Origin: an uncultured Bacillota bacterium
GTDB taxonomy: Bacteria; Bacillota; Dehalobacteriia; UBA4068
Length of the DNA: 29,446 bases
Direction of reading: 5' to 3'
Assembly (NCBI GenBank): GCA_934427095.1
Contig: CAKRYM010000002.1
Coordinates: forward strand, 1-29,446
Positions within the stretch are counted from its first letter, which is position 1; every line of letters starts with the position of its first letter. Positions 6,787 to 14,369 of this stretch are shown here, in pieces. Below the pieces are notes generated by a model. The model was not told where the DNA came from. It did no database searches and saw nothing but the letters and a program-made list of their open reading frames with translations. The translations under genes and the position numbers were made by a program.

Positions 6787-7888
6787 TTACTGGTTTTGGG
6801 ACGCGTACTGATGAAGGTAAGCGTGGATAAAGCCGTCAATATCCCCATCCATGACCGCGCTGGTATTGCCGGTTTCATAATTGGTGCGGTGATCCTTCAC
6901 CAACTGATAGGGATTAAACACATAGGAACGGATTTGGCTGCCCCAGCCGATTTCCTGCTGCACCCCGCGAATAGCGGCCAATTCCGCTTCCCGTTCTTTA
7001 ATCCGCTTATCCAGCAAGCGGGCTTGCAGCATTTGCATACACACCGCTTTGTTCTGGAATTGCGAACGTTCGTTCTGGCAGCTCACCACAATGCCCGTGG
7101 GGATATGGGTGATACGCACAGCGGAATCGGTCTTATTGACCTTTTGCCCGCCTTTGCCGGTGCTACGATAGGTATCGATACGGATTTCCTCCGGAGCGAT
7201 GTCGATTTCGTCATCCTCGCTCACCTGAGGCATTACATCCACACTGGCAAAGCTGGTTTGCCGCCGGTTGGCCGTATCATAAGGGGACATGCGCACCAGG
7301 CGGTGTACCCCTCGTTCGCTTTTCAAATAGCCATAGGCGTTCAAGCCGCTCACCAAAATGGTGGCGCTTTTGATGCCGCCTTCGTCCGCAGGCTGAATAT
7401 CCGCCACTTCCACCTGATAATGATGGCGCTCGGTCCAGCGGGTATACATCCTCAGCAGCATATCCGCCCAGTCCTGAGCCTCCAAGCCGCCGGTGCCCGC
7501 ATGAATGGTGAGCATGGCGTCATTGCCGTCGTATTCCCCGCTTAAGAGCTGGGAGAGCTCCAATTCATCCAAGGAAGCCACAAAAGCATTGGCCGCCTTT
7601 TCTGCATCTGGTAAAAACTCCCCGTCCTCCAAAGCCAATTCCACCGCGGCTTCCGCCTCCTCATACAGGGACATGGTGCTTTCAAAGGCTTTCACCACTT
7701 CCCGCCTGCGGCTGATTTGGGTCAGCAGGCTTTGGGCTGCGCTACGGTCATCCCAAAAGCCAGGCAGGGTGGTTTTGGCTTCTAATTCCGCGATTTCGTC
7801 ATATTTGCCTTGGACGTCAAAGAGACCTCCTTAATCCGTCCAGACGGGCTTTGCCGTCAGCAAGCAAGGGGCGTAGATCTTCAATCAT
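6787..7888 (-). CDS. prfB: Peptide chain release factor 2, with programmed +1 frameshift
   Basis: RF2 (366 residues after frameshifting) releases finished protein at UGA and UAA codons. Translation begins at 7888 (AAGGAG 8 bases upstream), reads 23 codons and meets an in-frame TGA at 7819-7817 inside CTTTGAC. Just before it lies AAGGAGGTCT, the internal Shine-Dalgarno sequence that drives the +1 shift in the classic RF2 autoregulation. After the shift the frame runs to 6787. Domains: coiled N-terminal region, then the stop-codon-reading loop near residue 201, then GKGGQKVNKTDSAVR with the catalytic GGQ at about 246-248. The usual SPF tripeptide reads SPY here. It lies 62 bases downstream of secA, the ordinary secA-prfB arrangement of Bacillota. 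Confidence 0.95.
7814..7832 (-). promoter_or_regulatory. RF2 programmed frameshift site
   Basis: The minus strand reads AAGGAGGTCTCTTTGACGT: an internal Shine-Dalgarno sequence, a short spacer, CTT, the in-frame TGA and the C that weakens termination. RF2 shortage promotes the +1 shift, giving autoregulation, as established for prfB. Confidence 0.95.
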
Positions 7889-7950
7889 GGTATATACTCC
7901 TTTATGGTTTTTCCTGATTCCACTTGCAAGGGTCTTTTATGGCGCAGGCC

Positions 7951-10569
7951 TTATTTCCCAGCGCCGCAGCAATTCTTATACTTTTTGCCGCTGCCGCAGG
8001 GGCAAGGGTCGTTACGGCCGATTTTCTCCGCCTGGGCGCGGCGAATGGGCTGGCGTTTCTTGGGCAAGGAGCCGTCCCGGTTGGATTGCAGGTTTTGCCG
8101 TTCTGCCGGCCGTTCCACCAATTCCGCTCTCAGCACCAAGCGGGTGACTCCCCGCTGAATCTCTTCCACCATGGCGGCGAAGAGGTCATACCCCTCTTTC
8201 TTATATTCGATCAAGGGGTCCCGCTGGCCAATGGCCCGTAAGCCAATGCCCTGGCGCAGCTGATCCATGGTATCCAAATGATCCATCCATTTGGCGTCCA
8301 CCACCCGGAGAATGGCCGCATGCTCCAGGCTGTTCAAATATTCGGCGCCCAAGGTTTCCTTGCGCTTTGCATAATCGTTTCTGAGTTTTTCCTTAAAGAG
8401 GGCAAATACCTCTTCTCTGGTGATTTGCTTTAATTCCGCTTCTGTGGGCAGGTCGTTCGGGGAATAGATGGCCATTTCCTGCAAGAGGCCGGTCAAATCC
8501 CATTCCTCGGGGAATTCGCTGACCTGGGCAAAACGCCCCACCACCTGATCGACCGTGGCGTCCAGCATGGACAAGACGCTTTCGCTCACATCCGGTTCCA
8601 AGAGGGCTTTGCGCCGTTCTGCGTAAATCAATTCCCTCTGCTGATTCATGACGTCGTCATAATCCAGCACGTTTTTCCGCAAATCAAAGTTCCGTTCCTC
8701 CACCCGTTTCTGGGCGTTTTCCACGGAACGGGAAACCATGGCCGCTTCCACAGGGATGCTGTCGTCCATGCCCAAACGGTCCATTAAGGAGCCTAAGCTT
8801 TCGCCGCCGAAACGGCGCATCAAATCATCCTGCATGGAGAGGAAGAAACGGGTAGAGCCCGGGTCCCCCTGACGGCCGGCACGGCCTCGCAGCTGATTAT
8901 CGATGCGGCGGGACTCATGGCGTTCCGTACCGATGATGTGCAAGCCCCCTGCGGCCACCACCTGGTCATGCTCGGCTTTGGTGATGGTCTGATATTTTTC
9001 CAACAGGGCTTCTTTTTCTGCTTCGGTAAATTCTTTATCCGGGGTTTTGGCCATTTCCGCCTGGGCCAAGGCCTCCGCATTGCCGCCCAGCAAAATATCG
9101 GTACCGCGGCCAGCCATATTGGTGGCGATGGTCACCGCCCCTAAGCGGCCGGCCTGGGCGATGATTTGGGCTTCCAACTCATGGAATTTGGCGTTCAAGA
9201 CCTGATGATTCACGCCCCGTTTTTTCAGCATATGGCTTAAATGCTCGGATTTTTCAATGCTTACGGTGCCCACCAGTACCGGACGGCCTTTTTCATGCTC
9301 CTGCACGATTTCTTCCACCACGGCATTGTATTTCCCCGCTTCGGTCCGGTAAATCACATCCGGATAATCCTTACGAATCAGCGGCCGGTTGGTGGGGATT
9401 TGCACCACGTCGAAATGGTAAATCTTGCGGAATTCCTCTTCCTCGGTTTTGGCGGTACCGGTCATGCCCGCCAAAATATCGTACATACGGAAATAATTCT
9501 GGAAAGTGATGGTGGCCAAGGTCTGGCTTTCCCGCTGGACATTGACCTTTTCCTTGGCTTCAATGGCCTGGTGCAAGCCGTCGCTGTAGCGGCGACCGAA
9601 CATCAAGCGGCCGGTAAATTCATCCACGATAATGACCTGGCCGTCTTTGACCACATAGTCCCGGTCCCGCTTAAAGACGAACTGCGCTTTCAACGCCTGG
9701 TTCACATGATGCAAAAGCTGGGCATTTTGGGGATCAAAGAGATTTTCCACGCCCAAAGCCTTTTCACATTTGGCTGCCCCTTCTTCGGTTAAGGCGATTT
9801 GCCGGGTCTTAATATCCAGGGTGAAGTCCTCTTCCTCTTTCAGCCGGGGGGCGATTTGGGAAGCGGCCACATACAAATCCGTAGGCTTGGCGCTGGGGCC
9901 GGAAATAATCAAGGGGGTGCGGGCCTCGTCGATCAAGATGCTGTCCACCTCGTCCACGATGCAGTAATGCAAGGGCCGCTGCACCAGGTTTTCCGCCCGG
10001 AAGCTCATATTATCCCTTAAATAATCGAAGCCAAATTCATTATTGGTGCCATAGGTAATATCAGCGGCGTACTGGGCTTTTTTATCCTCAGGTTTGACGC
10101 CGTGAATGACCAAGCCGCAAGAAAGGCCCAGGAATTGATAAAGTTTGCCCATCCACTGGCTATCACGGCTAGCCAAATAATCATTGACCGTGATCACATG
10201 GACACCCTTACCGCTTAAGGCATGGAGATAAGCAGGGGCCGTGGCCACCAAGGTTTTGCCTTCGCCGGTGAGCATTTCCGCAATGCGGCCGTCGGACAAA
10301 ACCATGCCGCCGATCAGCTGCACGTCAAAATGGCGCATCCCCAGCACCCGGCGGCTGGCTTCCCTAACCAGGGCAAAGGCTTCGGTTTGCAATTCCCCCG
10401 GGGTGGCGCCGTTATCCGCCCGGCGGCGTAATTCCGCAGAAAAGGCCTGTAATTCCTGGTCAGAGCGGGCCTGCATCTCCGGCTCCAGGGCGTTTACGGC
10501 CTGCACTTTTTTGGTATATTTTTTGATATCTTTGGCGTTATCGTCAAATAAATCACGAAAAAAGCCCAT
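7951..10569 (-). CDS. secA: Preprotein translocase ATPase SecA
   Basis: An 872-residue ATPase that pushes secretory proteins through SecYEG at the inner face of the cytoplasmic membrane. Visible features: Walker A GEGKT (residues 102-106) in IAEMLTGEGKTLVAT, VDEVDSILIDEARTPLIISG as the DEAD-type motif, the pre-protein cross-linking region, the second nucleotide-binding fold with TNMAGRGTDI and RGRAGRQGDPG, the helical scaffold (LRNDYAKRKETLG), and a C-terminal zinc-binding SEC-C motif, CPCGSGKKYKNCC, preceded by a Lys/Arg/Gln-rich linker. The zinc tail is known to bind SecB or ribosomes. AAAGGGG lies 6 bases before the ATG. It is the first gene of a minus-strand run with prfB, tkt and rdgB. 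Confidence 0.97.
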   Translation of the reverse strand: MGFFRDLFDDNAKDIKKYTKKVQAVNALEPEMQARSDQELQAFSAELRRRADNGATPGELQTEAFALVREASRRVLGMRHFDVQLIGGMVLSDGRIAEMLTGEGKTLVATAPAYLHALSGKGVHVITVNDYLASRDSQWMGKLYQFLGLSCGLVIHGVKPEDKKAQYAADITYGTNNEFGFDYLRDNMSFRAENLVQRPLHYCIVDEVDSILIDEARTPLIISGPSAKPTDLYVAASQIAPRLKEEEDFTLDIKTRQIALTEEGAAKCEKALGVENLFDPQNAQLLHHVNQALKAQFVFKRDRDYVVKDGQVIIVDEFTGRLMFGRRYSDGLHQAIEAKEKVNVQRESQTLATITFQNYFRMYDILAGMTGTAKTEEEEFRKIYHFDVVQIPTNRPLIRKDYPDVIYRTEAGKYNAVVEEIVQEHEKGRPVLVGTVSIEKSEHLSHMLKKRGVNHQVLNAKFHELEAQIIAQAGRLGAVTIATNMAGRGTDILLGGNAEALAQAEMAKTPDKEFTEAEKEALLEKYQTITKAEHDQVVAAGGLHIIGTERHESRRIDNQLRGRAGRQGDPGSTRFFLSMQDDLMRRFGGESLGSLMDRLGMDDSIPVEAAMVSRSVENAQKRVEERNFDLRKNVLDYDDVMNQQRELIYAERRKALLEPDVSESVLSMLDATVDQVVGRFAQVSEFPEEWDLTGLLQEMAIYSPNDLPTEAELKQITREEVFALFKEKLRNDYAKRKETLGAEYLNSLEHAAILRVVDAKWMDHLDTMDQLRQGIGLRAIGQRDPLIEYKKEGYDLFAAMVEEIQRGVTRLVLRAELVERPAERQNLQSNRDGSLPKKRQPIRRAQAEKIGRNDPCPCGSGKKYKNCCGAGK

Positions 10570-10612
10570 ATGTTACCCCTTTCAACGTCTAGTAAGGCAT
10601 TTTGATATTCCT

Positions 10613-10641
10613 ATTATAATACGTAAGCAAAGAAGAAGCAA
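10613..10641 (-). promoter_or_regulatory. Likely promoter of secA
   Basis: On the minus strand TTGCTT (10641-10636) and a perfect TATAAT (10618-10613) are separated by 17 bp, about 45 bases ahead of the secA start. Confidence 0.6.
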
Positions 10642-10753
10642 GAACAGAAACGTGTGCAGAAAGGAAACCTTTGCCAAAGGAAAGGGAAACAAGGGGTGAA
10701 CAGGGGGAAGGCCGGGAAAGGTGGCGGGTAATGGGAGGCCGGGACAAAAAAAC

Positions 10754-10815
10754 GGAAAGTTTGCTTGACATTTCAACCAAGACATGTTATCCCAAGCATG
10801 TAAAGCAAACTTTCC
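10754..10815 (+). promoter_or_regulatory. Promoter flanked by a perfect 13-bp inverted repeat, ahead of the XRE gene
   Basis: GGAAAGTTTGCTT (10754-10766) and AAGCAAACTTTCC (10803-10815) are exact inverted repeats. TTGACA (10765-10770) overlaps the end of the left arm, with a weak -10 near 10788-10793. A smaller pair, ACATG/CATGT, lies between. This looks like an autoregulatory operator of the XRE-type gene that follows, or a long stem spanning the start of transcription. Confidence 0.6.
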
Positions 10816-10831
10816 ATTGGGAGGGAGAACG

Positions 10832-11017
10832 GTGAATAACCGCTTAGAAGAACTGCGCAAAGCCAAGGGCATTACCCAAGAAGAACTAGCGGAAGCCCTG
10901 GCTGTATCCAGGCAGACCATCAGCTCTTTGGAAAAGGGGCGGTATAACCCCTCCATTCTCTTGGCCTTTAAAATTGCCCGCTTTTTCGGGCCTTGCCCTA
11001 TGTATGTATCGGTTTAG
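10832..11017 (+). pseudogene. XRE-family transcriptional regulator, 3' truncated
   Basis: A GTG start at 10832 follows GGGAGGGAG and yields 61 residues. Residues 1-50 are a full XRE helix-turn-helix (RLEELRKAKGITQEELAEAL, then SRQTISSLEKGRYNPS and LAFKIARFFG). Small regulators of this kind normally end with about 15 more residues including an acidic tail. Here the sequence runs into an unrelated PCPMYVSV and stops. In another frame the adjoining DNA immediately begins the body of a small membrane protein of the type normally encoded as the next gene. The simplest reading is a deletion that removed the end of the regulator gene and the start of the membrane-protein gene. The DNA-binding part is intact and could still act. 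Confidence 0.65.
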
Positions 11018-11313
11018 GCTGCGGCGCCTTTGGCCATGGGGTAGGGGATATCTTGAGCAGGCAGGCTCTAAAGAGCGACCCCAGCCTGGCCAAGCGCATC
11101 CAGGTGGAGCAGGAGGATGAACGAAACATTGCCTTGAGCAACCTGGCCAAGGGCAAAGCCTTTGATTTGATGCTCTATGTGTTCGGGGCCTTGCTGGTGT
11201 GCTTCGCCCTGATGGAAATTGACCTGGCAGCGTTACTGCTGTTGGTGGCAGCCTATTTGTTTGTGGTGGGAAGCAGCATTTATTACCGCCTAAAATACGA
11301 AAAGGAAATGTAG
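10972..11313 (+). pseudogene. Small two-helix membrane protein, 5' truncated partner of the XRE gene
   Basis: The frame is open from 10972 but has no ATG and no ribosome binding site near the beginning; the earliest credible codon is a TTG at 10993. The body reads as a glycine-rich N-terminal helix (YVCIGLGCGAFGHGVGDIL), a polar stretch ending DERNIALSNLAKGKAFDLM, and two membrane helices near the end, finishing YRLKYEKEM. I recall similar proteins as partners of small XRE regulators in clostridia, function unknown. The start overlaps the end of the XRE frame, supporting a deletion junction near 10990. Translation could still occur by coupling, so loss of function is probable but not certain. 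Confidence 0.55.
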
Positions 11314-11340
11314 CCCTGCCATCAGGCAAAACAAGACGCA

Positions 11341-11370
11341 AAAAAGGCTTCCCGTTTGGGAAGCCTTTTT
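11341..11370. terminator. Terminator after the XRE/membrane-protein remnant
   Basis: AAAAAGGCTTCCC / GGGAAGCCTTTTT forms a strong stem with a GTTT loop; T-runs on both strands suit the convergent groEL transcript too. Confidence 0.88.
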
Positions 11371-11375
11371 GTTAT

Positions 11376-11637
11376 GCGTTGAGGAGTCGCGAAGGACGGG
11401 ACGATGCACACGCTCCGAGGAGCGAAGCTGGCCACGCCTCGCCAGGCGCAGCGAGGAGCCGCGGAGGCGTACTGACGGGTACGCCATACCTCGTCGGGAG
11501 CAAGGAGGACCAAGCCAGCCCAGGAGCCGGCCAACTGGCAACCGCAGGCGTACTCAACGGTACGTTGAGGATTGCCAGGCAGGACGGGACGCCGGATGGC
11601 GCCGGTGATCCTTGCGACAGGGTTCGCGACGACGCTA
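11376..11637. repeat. GC-rich structured interspersed repeat, copy A
   Basis: This gap of about 330 bases holds no gene. The segment 11401-11485 matches 13401-13485 at all but three positions by eye. It includes a small hairpin, GGCGTAC/GTACGCC, and a second related hairpin module with GCGTACTCAACGGTACG further on. The right end (about 11594-11635, with ACAGGGTTCGCGACGACGC) matches the left end of copy B, so the copies look cyclically permuted, as expected for a unit that exists in tandem elsewhere. No transposase is present. Confidence 0.8.
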
Positions 11638-11644
11638 GAAATGA

Positions 11645-13270
11645 TTACATCATGCCGTAATCCCCAGCCCCCGGCGCCGCCGGCATGGCCGGAGCGTCTT
11701 TCTTGGGCAGGTCAGCCACCAAGGTTTCGGTGGTCAGGACCATAGCAGCGATGGAAGCAGCGTTCTGCAAAGCGGAACGGGTGACCTTGGTGGGGTCAAC
11801 GATACCTGCGGCCATCATGTCTTCATAGGTTTCGGTGGCGGCGTTGAAGCCGATACCGGGTTCAGCAGCTTTCAGATGTTCTACCACCACGGCGCCTTCC
11901 AAACCAGCGTTGTAAGCAATCTGTTTCACCGGTTCTTCCAGGGCTTTCTTGATGATGTTGATGCCGGTTTTCACATCGCCTTCGCCGGAGAGAGCTTCCA
12001 CAGCGGGGATGGTGTTCAGGAGGGCCAAGCCGCCGCCGGGCACAATGCCTTCTTCCACTGCGGCGCGGGTTGCGGCCAGAGCGTCTTCATAGCGGAGTTT
12101 CTTTTCTTTCAATTCCACTTCCGTAGCGGCGCCCACTTTGATGACGGCTACGCCGCCAGCCAATTTAGCCATACGTTCCTGAAGTTTTTCTTTATCGAAT
12201 TCAGAGGTGCTATCCTCATACTGCCGTTTAATCTGGGCTACGCGAGCGGCGATTTCTTCGCTGTCGCCATTGCCATCAATGATGGTGGTGTTATCCTTAG
12301 TGACTTTGACCTGGCGAGCGCCGCCCAGCATATCCATGGTGGCGTTCTCCATCTTCACGCCGGTTTCCTCACTGATGACTACGCCGCCGGTGAGGATAGC
12401 GATATCCTGCAACATGGCTTTACGGCGATCGCCGAAGCCAGGGGCTTTTACGCCTACGCAGGTGAAGGTGCCGCGGAGTTTGTTCAGGACCAAGGTGGCC
12501 TGGGCTTCGCCTTCGATATCTTCTGCGATGATCAAGAGCTGTTTACCAGCTTTGACGACCTGTTCCAAAATGGGCAGGACTTCGTTGATGGAAGCGATCT
12601 TCTTATCGGTAATGAGGATCAGGGGGTTATCCAGGACAGCTTCCATTTTTTCGGTATCCGTGACCATATAGGGGGAAACATAGCCCCGGTCAAACTGCAT
12701 GCCGTCCACCATTTCGCAGGTGGTTTCAAAGCCCTGGCTCTGTTCAATGGAGATAACGCCGTTGTTGCCTACCTTTTCCATGGCGTCGGCAATGATTTCG
12801 CCGATAGCGGTATCATTGGCGGAGATGGCGGCTACCTGGGCGATTTCCTTTTTGCCGGAAACCTGTTTGGCGTCGGCGTGGAGTTTATCCACAGCGGCCT
12901 TGGTGGCCATTTCAATGCCCCGTTTCAGCACCATGGGGTTGGCGCCAGCGGTAACGTTTTTCAACCCTTCGCGAATGATGGCCTGAGCCAGCAGGGTAGC
13001 GGTGGTGGTGCCGTCGCCAGCTACGTCATTGGTCTTAATGGAAACTTCCTTCACCAGCTGAGCGCCCATGTTTTCCAGGGGATCTTCCAGCTCGATGTCA
13101 CGGGCAATGGTCACGCCGTCATTGGTAATCAGGGGCGCGCCGAATTTCCGTTCCAGGACGACGTTACGGCCTTTAGGGCCAAGGGTAACTTTTACTGCAT
13201 CAGCCAAAGCGTTGACGCCGCGTTCTAAGGCGTAACGGGCTTCGGAATCAAAAACAATCTGTTTAGCCAT
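11645..13270 (-). CDS. groEL: Chaperonin GroEL (Hsp60)
   Basis: A 541-residue subunit of the double-ring folding chamber that works with GroES and ATP in the cytoplasm. It starts MAKQIVFDSEARYALERG and carries LGPKGRNVVLE, GDGTTTATLLAQA (ATP site) and EEGIVPGGGLALL, all hallmark segments. The C-terminus is GAGDYGMM rather than the repeated GGM tail, but still ends in methionines. TAGGAGG lies 8 bases before the ATG. groES is upstream on the same strand, but 278 bases away, with a GC-rich repeat in between; normally the gap is only tens of bases. Heat-shock control is expected from the CIRCE operator ahead of groES. Confidence 0.98.
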   Translation of the reverse strand: MAKQIVFDSEARYALERGVNALADAVKVTLGPKGRNVVLERKFGAPLITNDGVTIARDIELEDPLENMGAQLVKEVSIKTNDVAGDGTTTATLLAQAIIREGLKNVTAGANPMVLKRGIEMATKAAVDKLHADAKQVSGKKEIAQVAAISANDTAIGEIIADAMEKVGNNGVISIEQSQGFETTCEMVDGMQFDRGYVSPYMVTDTEKMEAVLDNPLILITDKKIASINEVLPILEQVVKAGKQLLIIAEDIEGEAQATLVLNKLRGTFTCVGVKAPGFGDRRKAMLQDIAILTGGVVISEETGVKMENATMDMLGGARQVKVTKDNTTIIDGNGDSEEIAARVAQIKRQYEDSTSEFDKEKLQERMAKLAGGVAVIKVGAATEVELKEKKLRYEDALAATRAAVEEGIVPGGGLALLNTIPAVEALSGEGDVKTGINIIKKALEEPVKQIAYNAGLEGAVVVEHLKAAEPGIGFNAATETYEDMMAAGIVDPTKVTRSALQNAASIAAMVLTTETLVADLPKKDAPAMPAAPGAGDYGMM

Positions 13271-13361
13271 GATGAATTCCTCCTAAAAAGTTTACACATT
13301 CTCGCGTTTTCGTGGTAAGGAACCTGAGGTTCCGAAAAAGCAAAGGGATAATCAAGCGGGA

Positions 13362-13545
13362 CGAAGGGATGCGCCGGTGGTGCTCACGACAGGGTTCGCG
13401 ACGACGCACACGCTCCGAGGAGCGAAGCTGGCCACGTCCCGCCAGGCGCAGCGAGGAGCCGCGGAGGCGTACTGACGGGTACGCCGCACAAGGCGAGCGA
13501 GCAGCAACGCAGCGGGCGGCAGCCAGGTTCGCGACGATGCTTCAC
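13362..13545. repeat. GC-rich structured interspersed repeat, copy B, between groES and groEL
   Basis: This copy fills the groES-groEL gap. It shares 85 bases (13401-13485) with copy A at three mismatches and begins with the ACAGGGTTCGCGACGACGC block that ends copy A. It closes with TTCGCGACGATGC at about 13528-13540, a variant of the same block, so the element appears bounded by short direct repeats. Confidence 0.8.
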
Positions 13546-13548
13546 GCA

Positions 13549-13839
13549 CTAGGCCATGATCGCCAAAATATCCCTCTCCGCATTCAAAATAATGTAGGAT
13601 TGCCCCTCATGCTTCAACTCAGTGCCGGAATATTTGGCGAAGAGGACGATGTCCCCCACTTTTACGGGCATGGGGCTTAATGAGCCGTTTTCCATCATTT
13701 TGCCGGGGCCTACGGCAACCACTTCCCCTTCCTGGGGTTTCTCCTTCGCAGAATCCGGAATATAGAGACCGCCTGCGGTCATTTCTTCGCTGGCCAATTG
13801 TTTAATGACAACACGGTCACCCAAAGGCTTAATATTCAT
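13549..13839 (-). CDS. groES: Co-chaperonin GroES (Hsp10)
   Basis: A 96-residue lid of the GroEL chamber. Sequence landmarks: MNIKPLGDRVVIK at the start, the mobile loop EEMTAGGLYIPDSAKEKPQEG that docks onto GroEL, EVVAVGPGK, and VGDIVLFAKYSGTELKHEG before ILNAERDILAI. Length is standard. AGGAGG lies 8 bases before the ATG. It is the first gene of the heat-shock operon, with promoter and CIRCE element directly upstream. Confidence 0.98.
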   Translation of the reverse strand: MNIKPLGDRVVIKQLASEEMTAGGLYIPDSAKEKPQEGEVVAVGPGKMMENGSLSPMPVKVGDIVLFAKYSGTELKHEGQSYIILNAERDILAIMA

Positions 13840-13866
13840 CCTAAAATCCTCCTGTGTGTGGAATTG

Positions 13867-13893
13867 TTAGCACTCATTTTTCTCGAGTGCTAA
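13867..13893 (-). promoter_or_regulatory. CIRCE operator (HrcA binding site)
   Basis: TTAGCACTC-N9-GAGTGCTAA matches the CIRCE consensus exactly. HrcA binds it to repress groESL under non-stress conditions, as established in Bacillota. It lies about 28 bases upstream of the groES start, just past the predicted transcription start. Confidence 0.97.
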
Positions 13894-13904
13894 ACGCTGT
13901 ACTT

Positions 13905-13934
13905 ATCATAATCAAAAATGGTCAAAGTTTTCAA
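13905..13934 (-). promoter_or_regulatory. groESL promoter
   Basis: On the minus strand TTGAAA (13934-13929), an 18-bp spacer and TATGAT (13910-13905) place the start of transcription next to the CIRCE element. Confidence 0.75.
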
Positions 13935-14287
13935 GCCTGGAATTCGGCCATTTTTGCTTGATTTTCTCATGAATTTGCTGTTTTTCAAAGGAAATCTCTT
14001 GTTTTCTTTGGTTCTAATGGTTTTGCAAAAAACTTTTTGTTAACCTTTTTGTCCAACTGGCCAAAAGCGGACAAACCCTTTGCCAAAACCCAAAGATTCG
14101 CCGGGGAAGGATGACGAAACCCCCTTCCTTTTGTCGAAAATGGGAGAAATCCTTAACTTAAACGTCGCAAAAAGGCGAAAGATAGAGAAACTTGTCTGAA
14201 GATAACGAAATTGGTGTTTAGCTGGTATTATGACCAAAACACCCCCTTAGTGTCCTGTTTATCGGACGCAAATGAACGTTTTCCCTC
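13935..14287. other. AT-rich intergenic region between groES and the zinc-ribbon regulator gene
   Basis: About 350 bases with no convincing gene on either strand. It contains the inverted repeat TTGTCC/GGACAA near 14048-14075 and a weak GGAAGG/CCTTCC stem near 14105-14130. I see no RNA gene. The divergent promoters at its two ends account for part of it. Confidence 0.5.
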
Positions 14288-14316
14288 TTGTACATCACGA
14301 ACACATGTTCTATAAT
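14288..14316 (+). promoter_or_regulatory. Promoter with a LexA-like box in the spacer
   Basis: TTGTAC (14288-14293), 17 bp, TATAAT (14311-14316). The spacer holds CGAACACATGTTCT (14298-14311), one base off the palindromic Bacillota LexA/DinR consensus CGAAC-N4-GTTCG. A repressor bound here would block RNA polymerase. Confidence 0.72.
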
Positions 14317-14369
14317 ATAACTGTCCCTGTGTTGTCCATGCTTCTTCCCCAAACAAAAGGAGGAGATGC

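Noticed and set aside
7063..7072. CGAACGTTCG, resembling a LexA box
   Set aside because: It lacks the four-base spacer between half-sites and lies within the prfB coding region.
7817..7888. Apparent frameshift mutation in prfB
   Set aside because: The stop, CTTTGAC context and internal Shine-Dalgarno sequence are the programmed RF2 frameshift, so the gene is not broken.
11369..11608. Short open frames inside the repeats beside groEL
   Set aside because: They are Arg-rich readings of a GC-rich structured repeat, with no ribosome sites.
11876..13228. 450-codon plus-strand open frame opposite groEL
   Set aside because: Antisense to groEL; its Gly/Phe/His-rich composition reflects the reverse complement of groEL codons.
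14040..14237. Short minus-strand frame in the gap between groES and the zinc-ribbon gene
   Set aside because: No ribosome site or family resemblance; it lies in AT-rich intergenic DNA.
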